Source of the DNA: Brachionus plicatilis
Taxonomy: Eukaryota; Rotifera; Eurotatoria; Ploima; Brachionidae
Length of the DNA stretch: 64,000 nucleotides
NCBI GenBank assembly: GCA_010279815.1
Contig: QEOQ01000214.1
Coordinates: 1-64,000 of the forward strand
Direction of reading: 5' to 3'
Below the pieces are notes generated by a model that did no database searches, had not been told where the DNA came from, and worked only from the letters and a program-made list of their open reading frames with translations. The position numbers and the translations under genes were made by a program. Below are positions 45,901-60,900 of this stretch, piece after piece (position 1 is the stretch's first letter; every line of letters starts with the position of its first letter).

Positions 45901-48900
45901 TATTTATCTTTAAAAAAATTTTGATTTATGTGACCTTGTCTTTTTTTATGTTTTAGTATCTTCTTTATATTTTTTACCATGTAGCATTCATTGACTTAAT
46001 TTTTAAAATAAAAGAAAAAAATTCTAAGGTATTTTTTCAATTTTATTTGTTCTTTTGTACTGAATTTCACAATTTTTTTTGGTAAGGAATCCTTAAATTT
46101 TAATCGATTAATACTAATCAAAAATTTTTAAAAGTAATGAGTCTTTTTTTAATGAAAATTATAAATAATAAATAAACCTTGAAAAAGGATAAATTTTGTA
46201 ATAAAAAATTGAACTTTTACAATTAGCATTTTTTGATTATTATTTTATGCTAACTTGTCATTTATTCAAGTTTTCATCTAATACAATTATTCTATTATTC
46301 AACTTTTTATTTTTTAACTTATTCGACTATTCAACTATTCAATTTTCCAATTTTCATTACTCGTTCAACTTCTCCCGTTCTGTTAAATCCAATAATCAAT
46401 TTTTTATAAACTTTATTTTTAAATAGTTTTATTCTTTTCCAAACTTTGGTATATTAATTTAATTTTAATGATTTTCTAATACATTTAGTGCTTTGCAGAT
46501 TTGCAGAGTTTTTAAAGAGACTTAATTTGAGAGGTACAAAGTTTGTATCAGCTGATATATTTTGAATAACAATTTTTAAACTTATAGTAAAAAAAATTAT
46601 TTCATTTAAAAAATTTTTTTTTGTTCTTTGTTCCAAAATTCACGATGCCGAAATAATTTACTTATACTTTATTCTGCTGGCGACAACCGCCAAAATATTT
46701 TGTAGTACATTCCTTGATTTTGTGAAATATTGGCTTTTGTAAAGTTCAGAACAAAAGAATAGAACAAAATAATACCGTATTTCCTCAAATAAAAGATAGT
46801 TGGGTCAATTTTATTTGAAAATTTTTCACTTCAAAAAAATTGACTCAGATAAAAGAAATTTATCCATTTTTTTTCTTCTAATAGAAACAAAAAAATGCAT
46901 GTTTTACATGAAAAATGACTGATGAATTTTCTTTTAATCGAGACACATTTTTTGAGAAAAACAACTCAAATAAAAGAAAATTTCTGACTTAAATACTAGC
47001 AAGTGTCTTCTATTTGTGGTTACTTCTATTCGATGAAATACGGTAAAAAATGTAATAACTTTTTTTCTAATAGTTAAAAATTAGTTCCGTGAACACAACA
47101 TGGTGCAACATTTTAAGTTACATCAACTGTTAAAGTTACATCAATTTTTTTACATTTTTTTCTGTTCTTTTTATCATTTTGTCCTGAATATCACAAAGCC
47201 GAAACATTTATTTTGTCAAATAAATCTAAATGACGGACCAAATTCTAATCCTTTCAATGTTATTTTTTTTTGAATTTGTGAAATTTTTTTAATGCATTTT
47301 TGATTTTGTGAAATGAAAAATCGGACAATTTTCGGTTGATTTTTTCATTTTTTACTATTTTATTTTTTACTATTTTTACAATTTTTTAACTCTAAAAATT
47401 CACCGTTAAAAAAAATTAAAAAAAATCTAATTACGAAAACATAGACCAAGGACTTAGAAATTTTATTGATAATTGCAATAATAATGGAGTTCCTGTAAAC
47501 GCTACTTTACTCAAAGAAAAAGCCAAGGAATTTTTCAGAAAATTCGGATTCGGAAAAAAAAATAACAAAATTGAAGTATTAGAATTGATTGATCGCTTCA
47601 TATTTTATTGTACTCAAGACACTCAGAACGAGTTAAATGAGATGATAGATTAATTTATTCTATTTAGAAAATAAAGTGTATGAAAAAAAAAACAGTTTTA
47701 TTACAAGAAAATTAGATTTTTGATAAATTAAGATAATTCCATAATTGTTATTTTATCATATTTTTGTCAATAAAAATTTTTTTTATGGTTTTCGATATTG
47801 TGAAATTATTTTAAATTACTTAGGCGCTTCAAAAAATGGAGGTAAGAGGCAAATTGAAGTTTCAGATCAAATTTTAAGATCAAAACGATCATTTAAAATT
47901 TCAAAACTTAATTAATCTAATGATTTTGATAATTTTTAAGAAATAAATACTAAACATTACTAGACATGTTATGTCTAATTATAGTTAATTATCAAATAAA
48001 CATCAAAATGATTGATCTCTGATTTAATTGACAAAAACAGTCAATAATTTTAATAATTCAGGTTGAGTAAATTCACAAATTCAATTTTATAACTTTTATA
48101 TCCATTCATTCAAACTGAAATAATTTTATTTTTCCACTTAAATAAATTTTAAATTTAAAAACAGTGAAATTTTTTGTCTTTAAAAGTAAATTTTCATTAA
48201 AATCAATTAAAATATTTAAACCTATTAAAGTTCAATAAAAAGGAACATTTTAAAATTGTGAACTTGACATGACATGTCAAGTAATTGCTTAGGAAAAAAA
48301 TATTTTTCTATATTATTTAAAAAAAATATTACAATTTATATTTTGATCTTTTGATCTTGATCTTAAACTTCAATTTGCCGAGGTAAGACTGTATTTAATT
48401 TTAATTGTAGCAATTTTTTTTCAATTTTCATATATTTTGCAACAAATTTTTTTTCTGTAAAATTAGTGATCAGTAAAATTAAACTGGAAGATTTATTTTC
48501 TGATTTATTAGAATTTATAAATTATTTTTTTTTGTTTTGAATTTTTTTCTATTTTTCTGAAATAAAATATACTTACCATTTCTCACAAATAAAAGCAAAC
48601 TTCTCGCCAGTCTGTAAATCAGATATAAAAATATGCTTGAGAAACCAAGAAGCATCTTGTTTTGTCCTTGCCGAGTTGTCATGACTGACTTGGCACATGT
48701 AGAGCCGACCTAACGGACTACTAACACCCATAATGAACGTGTCCACAGAGCTTCTTTTAAACAAATTTTTGTTATCAATTTCTGATTGACTTTTGACTCG
48801 TTGGTTTGTGAGCTCATCATTGCTGCCAAATAAACTTAGATAAACATTAGATTTTGTTCCTGAATCAATTCTTGATCCTGTGAAAAAAACTATTTCATAA

Positions 48901-51900
48901 TAATAATTTGAATTATTCGATGAATTTTGCATCAAATAAATTCTATTCTTTAATTTATCTTTTTTGTCTTGATAAATGCAGAAAATAGCAGCAAGTAGAT
49001 AAATACAGCCACACACTATTACTGTAATGTAAATAGTGCGATTTTTTTCAAAAGAGGAGTTGGCAAATGCGTCACCAAAGTTAATTTCACTGGGCAAAAC
49101 AACAAAACCTGCGGCAAAGTCAGTCAAATGACTTGACATGCAAACAGTGTACTCAAGATCAGTTTGAGCACTAACCACTTCTAATCCGTCTGATTTCCAT
49201 TCACCTGTCAATTTTTCTCTATAGTAACAGCCTGATGAAAAAACACGATAAGAAAAATCATTTTCTAGCTCCAAGTCACCAAACGACAAGTGATCAAAAA
49301 TATTCTTTTCATTTAAAGAAGAAGTGTTGTTTTCACAAAGTAACTCCTCAAAACTGTAATTAAAACCAGCTATTCCAATGCCGAGCATGTTTGTTTTCAA
49401 GTATTGATGTGTGGTCGACATATTTGTCGAAACTTGATAGTAACTTTCATTTTCTTTGGCTATCAACTCATTTGGACAAAGAACATGCACAAAATCAAAT
49501 GACTTCCTCTCAAAATTAGCCATCTCATTAAACTTGAGTAGAACAACGAAAATTTGCGCTTGTTCCAAAGGTTTTATTTGCAGGTGTTGTGACGAATTAG
49601 CTTTTGATACTTTGACATTGATATAAACGGCCGACTGATTGGACTCAAAATTTGTGCTTGAGTTTTGAATGAATGAGCTGACGGGCAAAAATTGCGCCAG
49701 GTCAAGATTGGACATGTGGCGGCGTATTTTTATGCTGAAAAAATCCTCATTATCTCTAACCTTTATTTCCTTTTGATCCTCAGCTAAGTAAGAAAGACTG
49801 ACTATGGGAGAATTAGCAAGACTTGAATATTTGTTAGCCACAATTTTTGGCATGGAATAACTCTTAAGTAAAACATTTTTTTTTAATTTAATGTTTGATT
49901 TAGGCAGCAAAAATTGACCATTTTGAAGATAAATATTTTTGTTGTCTAAACTTTGCGAATTTATTCTTGTCACATGTAAATCAATGCTGTCCGACTTGAT
50001 CCTTGTCTCTTGGCTAAGGCTCAAGTGATCAGACGACAACGAAGCAAATTGATCCAAAATTAATTGGGTTGATTTTTGCAAATTTTCAATGTTGCTCGAA
50101 TTGTGCGAGTCGGCATTTAGGAGAACATTTGCTGCCGTGTCCACAATCTTATTAGCTGCCTGCTTAAGAAACAAGAAGCCATTTGAACGAGACATGTTTA
50201 GAAGCCTATGCGACAAGTCCAAACTTTTAGCCAGTGCCATTTGGGCGGAGCTGACGGAAAGCTGACTTTTGTCAGTGGTCAGTAAGGACAAAACTGAAGC
50301 TATTACTTTTACACTGCTTAAGTCCTTGGGCTCGAACTCATTTGCCACATCAATGAACAAGTCCTTGATTTTTTCAATCTCTCCTGGAGTTCCATTTGAC
50401 TTTTGACTATTCAGCATTGAACTTATTGATATTATGTTGCGGGACGACTGCTGCAAATCTCCACTTTTAAGCATTTTCAAAAAGTCAGAATTTTGAGGCT
50501 TGTCGCCCAGTTGAGTGATTACATCGAGTAGAAAATTTGGCTTTATTCTAACAGTTATGGGATTTTTTATTTCAAATATGGTAATGGCATCTGAATCATC
50601 AATTATTTGCACAAATAGGAAAAGTTTGAAAGAGTCGGACTCGAGACCCTGTGGAAGCTGGGTTCTCAGTCTTCCAATCATGTTAAAGTTAATGGCTATT
50701 GGGTCTGAGGCGCTTGAGTATCTTGCAAAATACTCGTATCTGACAATGTAGCCATCGTTGTCGACCCAGTCGCTACATGCTATTTCAAAAAGGGTCAAAA
50801 GTGCGTAGCCTGCGCTCAGATCAATTTTGCATGAGCCGTTGAACGGCTTTTCATTTATTTTTATTCTCATCAAGGTGAATCCAGTTGCCTGGACATTCTC
50901 GTAGAATGCAGTCACTTCAAATTTTATATTATAAAAAGAAACATTGGGGTATTTTTCAAACAGAGCGGGCAAAATGGTAAATTCGGACATGTTAGATCCA
51001 AAAATGAGTTTATCATTAAAAGTGTTCAGCTCAGAAAAGTCAGAATTTTTGTATTGCTGCAAATAAATGGTGTTTTTGAACTCTAGTCTGATAGCGTTCT
51101 CGCATTCTTGTTTGCACCAGCTTTCCACTGCCAGTGTATAGCTTGGATTTATTTTTGTGTGTAAACGAAACGGTTTGCAGTATTCAGCCAAACGACATCT
51201 TTAAATTAAATGTTTTAAATTTTAATATTCTCTTAAAGACCTTTTAAAGGTCAAAAGATCACATAATTTTTTTTAATTAAAAAAAAAAAATCATAGAAAG
51301 ACTTTATTAATAATTGTTAATTTTTTTAAAATTTTTTAAATCCTGTCCTAACGAGCCCCCACGATCCTGTGTATTTTTTAGATATTTTGAAATCAAGGGT
51401 CTCCTCGGTAGTGTTTTCAACTGATGACATAAGATGTTATCAAATATTGAGCAACCGATTATGTTATCAAGGTGATAACAACTTTTGTTATCAGTAAAGA
51501 TAACATAATTCTGTGTTTGATAACAAAAAAAAATTTTTGTGATTTTTATTTGTGATAACAAAATATGTTTTGATGACATAATGTTCAGCTATAATTGAAA
51601 AAAATAGTTTTTTCAATGATGTAAATTTACTAAGCAAATTTAAAATATTCAATGTCAAAAAGAAAGCAATTTTATGTGAGATCAAATCATTGGAGCAACC
51701 TAAAAGTTTTGATGATCAGATGCAAGTAATAAAAAAGATACTCAGCAACAAAAAAATCCGATTGCATGTGAATTGTGTGGTCAGTTTATGAATGTTGAAA
51801 GGGAAATACAAATTCACATGGCAAGAAAGCATAAATAAAATATAATGTATTTTTTGTCTTAAGATTAATTTAATTATGACTTGGACTCGGAAACTTTTTT

Positions 51901-54900
51901 AATAAATTTAAATTTTTTTGATAACAATAAGTTTATTGATAGCACTCTTTTTTTAATATTAAATAATATTTAATTTCTGATAACAAAATCTTTTGGTAAC
52001 AAAAGTTGTTATCACTTTGATAACATAATCGTTTTCTCAATATTTGATAACATCTTATGTTATCAGTTGATAGCACTACCGGGTAGACCCGAAATTAATA
52101 CCATAGAACAAATGGTTTAATTTTATGTGTTTGAATTTCAAAATGTATCCAATGTTGAAATAATACTGAAAAAAGTGCAATGTTTCAAATAAAAAAATAA
52201 TATTAAGTTACAATTGCAAGCATCTTCACATTTGAAATTTAACTCTTTAGTGAAATTGAATGAGTTTAATTTTTATTTGGAAATCTGGAAAAAAAAATTT
52301 AATTTATTTATTTTTTTATCTATATCGAGCTAGGGCTCCTTCAGAATAAAATTATATATAAAAAAAAAAAAACGAAAATAAAGAAGAAAATAACCCAATG
52401 AATAATAATTATCAAAATTAAAAAATTTCAATAACATTTCAAAATATAGATCCCTTATTAAACAAATACTAATGCGTAATTTCTTGTCTCCTTCCATCTA
52501 ATAAATTTGTTTTACATAACTAACTGCATGTCAATATTAAAAAAAAAAGAAATTAAAATCCCTTTTATAAAATATCTAAAGTGGTGTTCCGGATTTAGTA
52601 ATTTAATATAATTTACGTATATTAATGTAAAAAAAAATTTCCAAAAAATTGAAATAATTTGGCACTTCGAATGAAATGACATTGAAATTAAATTGAACGC
52701 CAAAAGTGTATCTCATTTCAAATTTTTTTTTTAACATTAATTAACGTAAAATGTTCCAAATTTACCAAATTTTACGTAAAATCTGATAAATTTACGTTTT
52801 TTTACTTCACAACCCCCTAAACCGGCTTTTTATTTTTTTTTTGTTTTTTCTGTGCCGAGCTTGAGCTTCCTCAGAATTACATATAAAATCAAAAAATTAA
52901 AAAATAAAAATAAAGTTAAATAAAATAAAAAAAAATAAGTAAATTAAGTACGGCAAAAAAAAAAGAAAAAAAAAAGATAAACCTAAAGTAAAAAGGATTA
53001 AAATAAACGAAATTAAAAAAAAGATTTATACAGTGGTGTTCCGAATTTAGTAATTAACGTAAAATGTTCGAAATTTACCAAATTTTACGTAAAATATTAT
53101 TATAAAATCGACATATGGTGTTTCTTTATGGTTAAATTTGGACAAAATTTCTTGTACGTAAGCAAAGTTGAGCTTTTGGTGCTCAGTTGAATATAAATTC
53201 ATTTTAATTCAAATTATTTCAAATGTAAAATTGGCTTAATATTTTATTTTATTTTTCTCAAAAATTCAAATTGTAAAATTTTTTTGTTTGATTATTTTCA
53301 AAAATTTAAAAAGCTTAACTTTGTTTTTAATTTAATGTCAAATATTATTACTCATTATTTCAGAAAACTTTAAATGAGGGTTGAAAAATAGCCTTTCCGC
53401 AAATTTTCCGCGTTTTGTCTGATTTTTTCCGTTTTTTTTGTCTTGATCCCTAAACAGCGGAAATTCCGCTTTTTAGGGTCATAATTAGCGGATTTTTTTA
53501 GCGGAATTTCCGTTTTCCGCGTTTTATTTTCCTCGTTTTAGGGACAACCAATAATTCATTTAGACTTTAATTTATATTCTATCTTTGAAAAACTGGGCCT
53601 AGTCGGTTAGGTGAACCATAGTTCATCTATTATGCGAATAATTCTTGTTCTCTGGTCTTGTGAACTATTAGTTTACTTAATATTTTTGTTCACGTAAATG
53701 ACTATCAAAATAGAATTAGCTGAACAAATTCCAAATTAGATGAACAAATTTATTGAAGCATTTTAATAGAATGCCTAATTATCGAAATTTATATAAAAAT
53801 AAACAATTGAAGTTAATAAAGATAAACAAATACAGTACAAATTAAAACTAACTTGTGCGCATTGTTCCTCGACTCTTCCTCAACTATTCCTTAAAGGAAA
53901 GGAAAGGTCGAGGAAAAGAAATGTACAAGTTAGTTTTAAATTATACTGCAAATAAAAATTATATAATTTTTTTGTTTTTTTTTTAAATTGAAGGAGTTTT
54001 AGAAATAGCATTTGCTCTATACCCAAATGCTCTCTTCTTTAATATTTTCCTTTAGACATAATTAATTAAAATATTTTTTTTCAACTTGACTTTGTAATAA
54101 ATAAATGGTTTTAAATGGCAATTGGAATAATTAATGAAATTGATGATTATTGTAATTTATTTGCAAGGAATTGATGATTTAATATTTTTTTAATTGACGT
54201 TTAATCAAAATAAAAGACGCTTGTTTATTAATTCTTTTGAAACTCTTCTCGAAGCAAATTCAAAAATTTAAATAAAAAAAAGACAAATTTTCATTTCAAA
54301 TAATTTGCTTTTAAATCTGAGTGAATAATGGATTTTTGATCTAATTTTTAATTTAAATTTTAAAATTACATAACAAAATTTAATATAAAAACAAAGCTCA
54401 ACTTAAAAATAAGTTTGTCAATTTCTTTTACTTTTCTCTTCCTGTTCTTCATGAAAAAATAAATGATGAAGAAAGAAAGAAGAAAGGAAGAGGAAAAAAA
54501 AGAAAACGGTGAAATTAGTTTTAATATGAACTGTAGAAATTTTTGTTTAATAAAAGTGTTATAACAATTTATTTTATCAATTAAAAATCAATTTTGGAAA
54601 AATTCAACTCCTAATTCAATTTCTAACAAATGATAAAAAATATCATGAAATTTATTTTTCCCCGATAAAATTAAAATTTCGACTTAAATCTTTTAGTAAA
54701 TTAAATCCACATTTATTCAAAAATATTAGAATAAAAAATCCATTTTTCTATATTCCAGAATTTATCAAAATTGACATAAATTTTAGTCCAAAAAGTCTAT
54801 CAAATTTTATTTTTTTTGTTTTGTCAAAAATTTAAAAAAAATTTTTCATTAAATACATCTTAAATCAATTTTACCTTTAAGAAAAAATATTATCAATTTT

Positions 54901-57900
54901 TTGAAAAAATAAATTTAGTTAATTAGAAGATAAAACAAAATTTTACCTTGTAGAGACAATTGGAATTTTGGTAAAATCAAGCACTTCAACTGTAACAATT
55001 TGATAGTATTCTTTTCCCAAATGATGTGTCAGTACCAAAAACAGATAGGAATTATTTTTGCTATAATTTAAACCATTTGGTTTAATTTTGAGAGTTCTAT
55101 TATTTGCTTCAAATTCTAGTTTACCCCGCGAACTAAAACATTTATTAGTTAATGAAAGATTGTATTTAAATTCAGCCAAATTCTGAAAATCTTGCAAATC
55201 GGACTTATTTTCGATAGAATGATTTTTGTCTACAACAAAACAGAAAAACTCAAAATTAAGTGAATCTGTTTGAGCTAATAAATCCATATCATAAGCATAT
55301 TCAAGGGGTTTTAGTGTAAAACTTTGATTAGTGCCAATTTTTAAATAGTCAAGACCATTCTCTAAGCTATAAGGAGCAATTCCGCTCGGTACCACATGAA
55401 TGTAAGCTTCAGCCGTGTAATTTATTTCATTTTTCACATTTTTCACATTTCCTGTATCAATTTTGATCATTATATTTTGGACAAGCTTATACTTGTTGTA
55501 GTTCAGCGTATTACTTTTGATTACCAGCTCGCTATAATTTACAGTTGGATTACCTTCTAGTTTTATTTCTGGCTCAATAATGGTATCGTTTTCATCTAGA
55601 GCATAAATAGTCCAGAACCTTGTAATTGTATAATTTTCCTTAAATAACAATGCGAGTTTTGTACTATATTTTATGATATCAGATCGATAAAATTTAGCTG
55701 GTGATTCTAAAGTTGGTAAGTCATTGAATTCAAAAGAAGAGGAAAAATTTACGTCTAAGGAAATGTTTTTACTTAAATATTTTTTTTATTAAATGTTCAA
55801 AGTACCTAATTTGCAGTCAGATTTTCTCAATTCCGAATAGATAGTGTTTGTTTCATTTTTTATGCACACGTTATTCAAAAAGTATTCATTGACGACCAAC
55901 TTGTTTAATTTTTCATAATATGAAACAGAACTAACATTTAAAGAGTCTAAAAATAAATTTTATTAATAACCATAAAATATCATAAAATTTTAAATAAATA
56001 AATTTTTTATTTTGTAAATTTTTTTTGTTCACATTTTGATCTGTTAAAACAAAATTTTTGACATCAATTTTTACCCTTTACCATTTAAAGAAATATAGAC
56101 AGAAAAATTGTATATATTACTAAATAATTACTGAATATTAATTATGAAAACCTTATTTAAAAAAAAAAATAATTGAGTGATTTTTTTAAATGTATGACAT
56201 ATTTAGAAGCAAATTTAACTGAGATACTTTTTTCTTTTAATATTTGAAAAAATTTTTTAATTCTTTTTAACAAAATATTTTAGACAAAAACTATACTCAT
56301 TTTGCATTTTATTTTACATTTTTTTGTGATAAAAAAACTTATTCCAGCTTTAGATCAAATTCTAGAATCTAGATACTAAAATTATTTAAAACTATAAAAT
56401 TAATAATTTCATGATTTTTTTGAGTGATGACTAAAAAAATTTTATATTTTTATATTTTTGACTCACAATCAATAATAAGTAAAAAAAAAAATTATATAGA
56501 AAGCCTTCTTGATAGAAATTGATAAATAGAAAAAATGCAAAAGATGATGATGGACTTAAAATGGATAAATTATGCTCTATTTTATGATGAGTTTATATTT
56601 ATAAAACTTAGATAAGAAAATATGGTAGAAAAAGAGAATTCCTTTTTAGAATAAATTGTGAAATAGTTAAATTTTTTCTACTGGTATTTTTTTTATTTTT
56701 ACTCGATAATTTTAGAATTAGAGATAAGAATAGCGATGTCAAAACTTGGATCTTAACAGAAACAAAAGATAAATATTTTTGTATTTTATTTCTCAAAATT
56801 AAATAAATTCTACTCACCATGATTAACATTAACTTTAATGTTAATATTTTTTGTTGAATCAGCCAATTTTACTTTAATATTATAAGGAACAAAGAGATAG
56901 TATTTTTTGGCTACTTTAATTTGATGAACGTAGTAACCATATTCAATTAGACAATTAATTCCTAGCATTTGATCCAATTTGACCAAACTTATACTTTGAA
57001 GAGTTTGATTAAAGGACTCAAAAAAATAATCGGACATGGTGTTGTCACTCTCCTCATTATAAAAAGATCCAATTTGCCCTCTCTTATGAGTTACCATCAA
57101 AATTGCACCTTCTCTAATGTAAATCGGACTAGAAAGTTTATAAACTTGAAGTCCTTTTATCAAATTTAATTTTATCACATTTGTTTCATTGTTTAGACGA
57201 TTTATCGAGATGTTTTGTTTAAAATAAAAGGAACAAGGCATCAAAACTCCACATTCATCAGTCGAAACAAACTTAAAAAATAAGACAAAAATTTTTTTCG
57301 AAAATGCATTCAAAATTTTAAAATCCTTATAAAAATTATTTAAAATTTTTTTATCATTTCATTTTGTATTATTTAAAAATTGTTTCAGCACTAAAAAAAT
57401 CTTTCATCAGTTACTAATCATGAGGAAATTCAAAAAAAAAATAAAGGATTTTAAAATTATTATAAGCTGAAATTAAGATAATTGATATTTAAAAAAATAA
57501 TTTTGCTTTAAACTTCTTATTTAATTCTTAAATGATTCTAAATATCATATTTAAAATTAAATTTGAAATTAGGAACATGAGATCAAAATCTCAGAGCTTA
57601 ACTGAAATTTTTTATTCCTTTTGATTTGTTAAAGAAATCTTGTTTTTTCTAGTAAGAAATTAATCGAAAAAGACCTTGTATTAATTGTATTAAAATTAAT
57701 TTTAACAATTAATTAAAATCTTAAATTTAAATCTTTTTTACTTAATCTTAACATTAACATAATAAGTTTTGTATGATATTTCACAATGCTATGAATTTCA
57801 AAAAACCGTTCTTAATTCAACATAAGATTAAAGACTGTACAATTCTAACAGAAAGATAACTACCGTAATGCCTTGCCCCCTAATACATTGCACTTTAAAC

Positions 57901-60900
57901 CAGAATTCTGGATTTTAATGCTGCATTTAACCCACTTTTGATTGATTTAAAAAAAAAAGAATTATAAAAAATTTCAAAAAATTTCAAATAAAATAATATC
58001 TTATAAGTTTACGTTTACGATACTGAGCTAGGTAGTTATACAATTGCTTCTCAGTTGGAACTTGTAAATCGGTCTTGATATTTTCTTTTTTTTTTTTTCT
58101 ATTTCCTCCTCGATGTTATTTAGAAGGACAAGCGGTAATTGAACACCTTTTTCTAGTAAGTCCTCTATATATTCCTTGGTCTCTTTGTTAATACCATGCC
58201 CAGTGTTGGCAATCTAACCAGTCTTTGGATGCTTCTTGATCGTCGAATGTTCTCTCATAGATCCAGTTCTTCCTGGTTCTTTTCTTTTTATTGGATTCTT
58301 AAACCTCGTCTTCAGATTCTGATTCAGAAGGTACATAGTCATCAACTACTCGATACTCACTATCAGACATTTCAATACTTTGAAAAAACTTAGATCACTT
58401 TAGATCATCTTCAAATATCCACAAAAAAAACTCTCACATGAGATAAATAAATTAAATCAAGAGATAATTTCAACTGTTCATTAATTAAGTTAAGAGCTAT
58501 ATTCATCATAATCATACTCATCTTCAGTAAATTTAGTGACAAAAAAACTCAGGATACATAAATATTTATTTTTAGAGACAGTTAATTAATCATATTAATC
58601 GAATAAATAAAATTATAGATAGAAAAAATAAAATAATATATTTTGTTAAGTGATCGTTTAAGTAATGTAAGAGATCGATTAATAATACCCCTTATGATAA
58701 TAGTTATAAAAATTATAAAAAAAAAAATTGGACACTTAAAAGCGTTAAAAATGAATTTAATAAACTAGCATTGAAACTCAAAATTTTTAATTCAAATGCA
58801 TGCATTATGTCCGAAGAACATTTTTTGTGTTTCAAATTTAGAAAAAATAGAAAAATATATTTTTATTATTTTTTACATATTTAATGCGGCATTATTACCA
58901 AAATTTTGACATTAACTGCAGCATTTTTAGTCGCAGCGTATCTGGAAAAAAAAGTGGGTTAAATGCAGCATTAAAATCCAGAATTCTGAAAATAAATGCC
59001 GCATTAGGGGGCAAGGCATTACGGTATGTACTAAAATACAGTTTAAATTTGAATATTGGCTATTTTTTATTAGTCAGAAGGACAAATTTTAAAATTTAAA
59101 AAACTACCTGTAACAAAATTTGTCCTTCTTGTACAGCATATATTTTGAAACCAAGCAGATTAGTGTCATATCTAAATTCTGAATTGAGTACAAGAAATGA
59201 GTTGAGTGACTCATCTTTAAATTTTATGTTTGAAAACTTATACAAATCCAGATTGAGGCCAAAATATGACGTAAATTGTTTACTATCAGAATAAAATGAT
59301 TCATTACTACAATCTCCATAATCAATTAGAACTATGTAAAACTTTTCTGGCTGTAAACTTGTATGTCAAATTTCATTTCAAGATCTACAAATTCCAAATT
59401 CATAACTTCAATGCTCATATTTCTGGTTGAATCAAAGTTTTTCTCTGTACCTGGCATCAAAATTTTGTTTTCAAAATCATAATTTTTCGAATGATCTAAT
59501 TGTATTATTGATTTGTAAAAGAAAGTTTTTGTCAATGCTTTGAAGAGAATTTGTTTGCCCAAAATTGGAGTTAATTTTCTACCTTGGATTTCGTAGTCTG
59601 GATAAAAATACTGGTCGGTAGTTTCGGACAAAATGTGTGTCCTTGTCATTAGTTCAATGGTAAAAAATGACTTAAAATTGACAAATATGGAAACTGGCAG
59701 CATGTGTTTATTTTTACCAATTTCTGGCTCAATTGTCCATGTTGCTATTCGCACAGCTGAAAAAAGCAAACTCCTGGAAAAATAGGATGAACAGGACTCC
59801 ACAGAACACATATTGCTAGACCATAGGTTTATTTTTATTAGATCAGTTGAAGTTGAAAAAAATTGGAATCCGATTAGAAGAGATTCAATTAAGAATTCTG
59901 TGCTTGTTAAAAGCAAGTGAATTTGCCAAGAATTATCCAAAGTCTGTGATGAAAAAAAGTTAGCTGGTGAAGTAAGGTTGGATTCGATTGAGTTAAAATC
60001 ACTGTAATATCCAAAGCCATCTTGTTTATTTCCATTGATATAAAACACTTCTTTGTGGCAGTTGATAAATTGAATTGCAATAGGCAAGGATTTTGACTGA
60101 GAGATCAACAGCACTGAACAATTGTATTCAAAATTTAAGCCAGGCTTATCGATTAAAGTTTTTGTGCATATTATATCACCGAATTGTCCTTAAAATTAAA
60201 ATTAAAAATAAATTATTTTACTAAAAAAAGAGTCTGAATTAATAAACTTTTGATTTTTAAAAATTTTAAAAGTCGCATTATTTGTTGAAAAAAAATTATT
60301 TGGTTTATGTATTTTGTCTTTTAGCAAAAATATATAGAAATTTTTTTAAAATAAATGCAGATAATTCTGAAATTGATTCTGTTATTTATTTTATTTATTT
60401 GGTAAAATTATCGAGGCTGAATTGTCACACAACAAGAATAAGACCAAGCTGTAACCTTCCGAAAAATTATTTTAAATTATTTAAGATGGTCACATAAATA
60501 TTTAAATTGGTTACCAAATAATTTAAACTTAAATATACTTAAAATTAACTGAAAAAAACAAAATTTAGATAATACATTTGTATTTAAAATTTTCTTTTAT
60601 TCAATCTTCTATAAATCTAGTTTCTTGGTATTAAATTTAAGATAATTTCTAAACATGTATGATGTTAAATTAAAATTTTTAAAATTAATTTAAAGATTAG
60701 TTTTAAAATCTAAAGATAATCTCTTTGAATCGAAATGATATTTTGAATTTATCATCAACTTCAAGATGCCGTATATTTAAGTTTATTATTTTAAAATTTA
60801 ATCTCTATTTATATTATTTTCAACTATCATAATTTTTTTTAAAATAGAAAATCACTACTTTGTTTTTTTTTCTATTTTACATTTTGAATTCCTATAATCT

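Larger units (their letters stand above)
45450..48576 (-). other. Polycystin intron with transposon relics
   Basis: A 3.1-kb intron between the PLAT exon (donor ATG|GTAAGT) and the channel exon (acceptor ACAAAG|G). It holds a TA-flanked MITE (46775-47043), a pogo relic (47438-47653), an inverted-repeat element (47846-48384) and TTTGCAGA-family pieces. The remainder is AT-rich with no gene seen. Confidence 0.6.

Noticed and set aside
51307..51685. Minus-strand ORFs over the 51.4-kb element
   Set aside because: They are antisense to the Merlin-like relic, and run through its terminal repeats.
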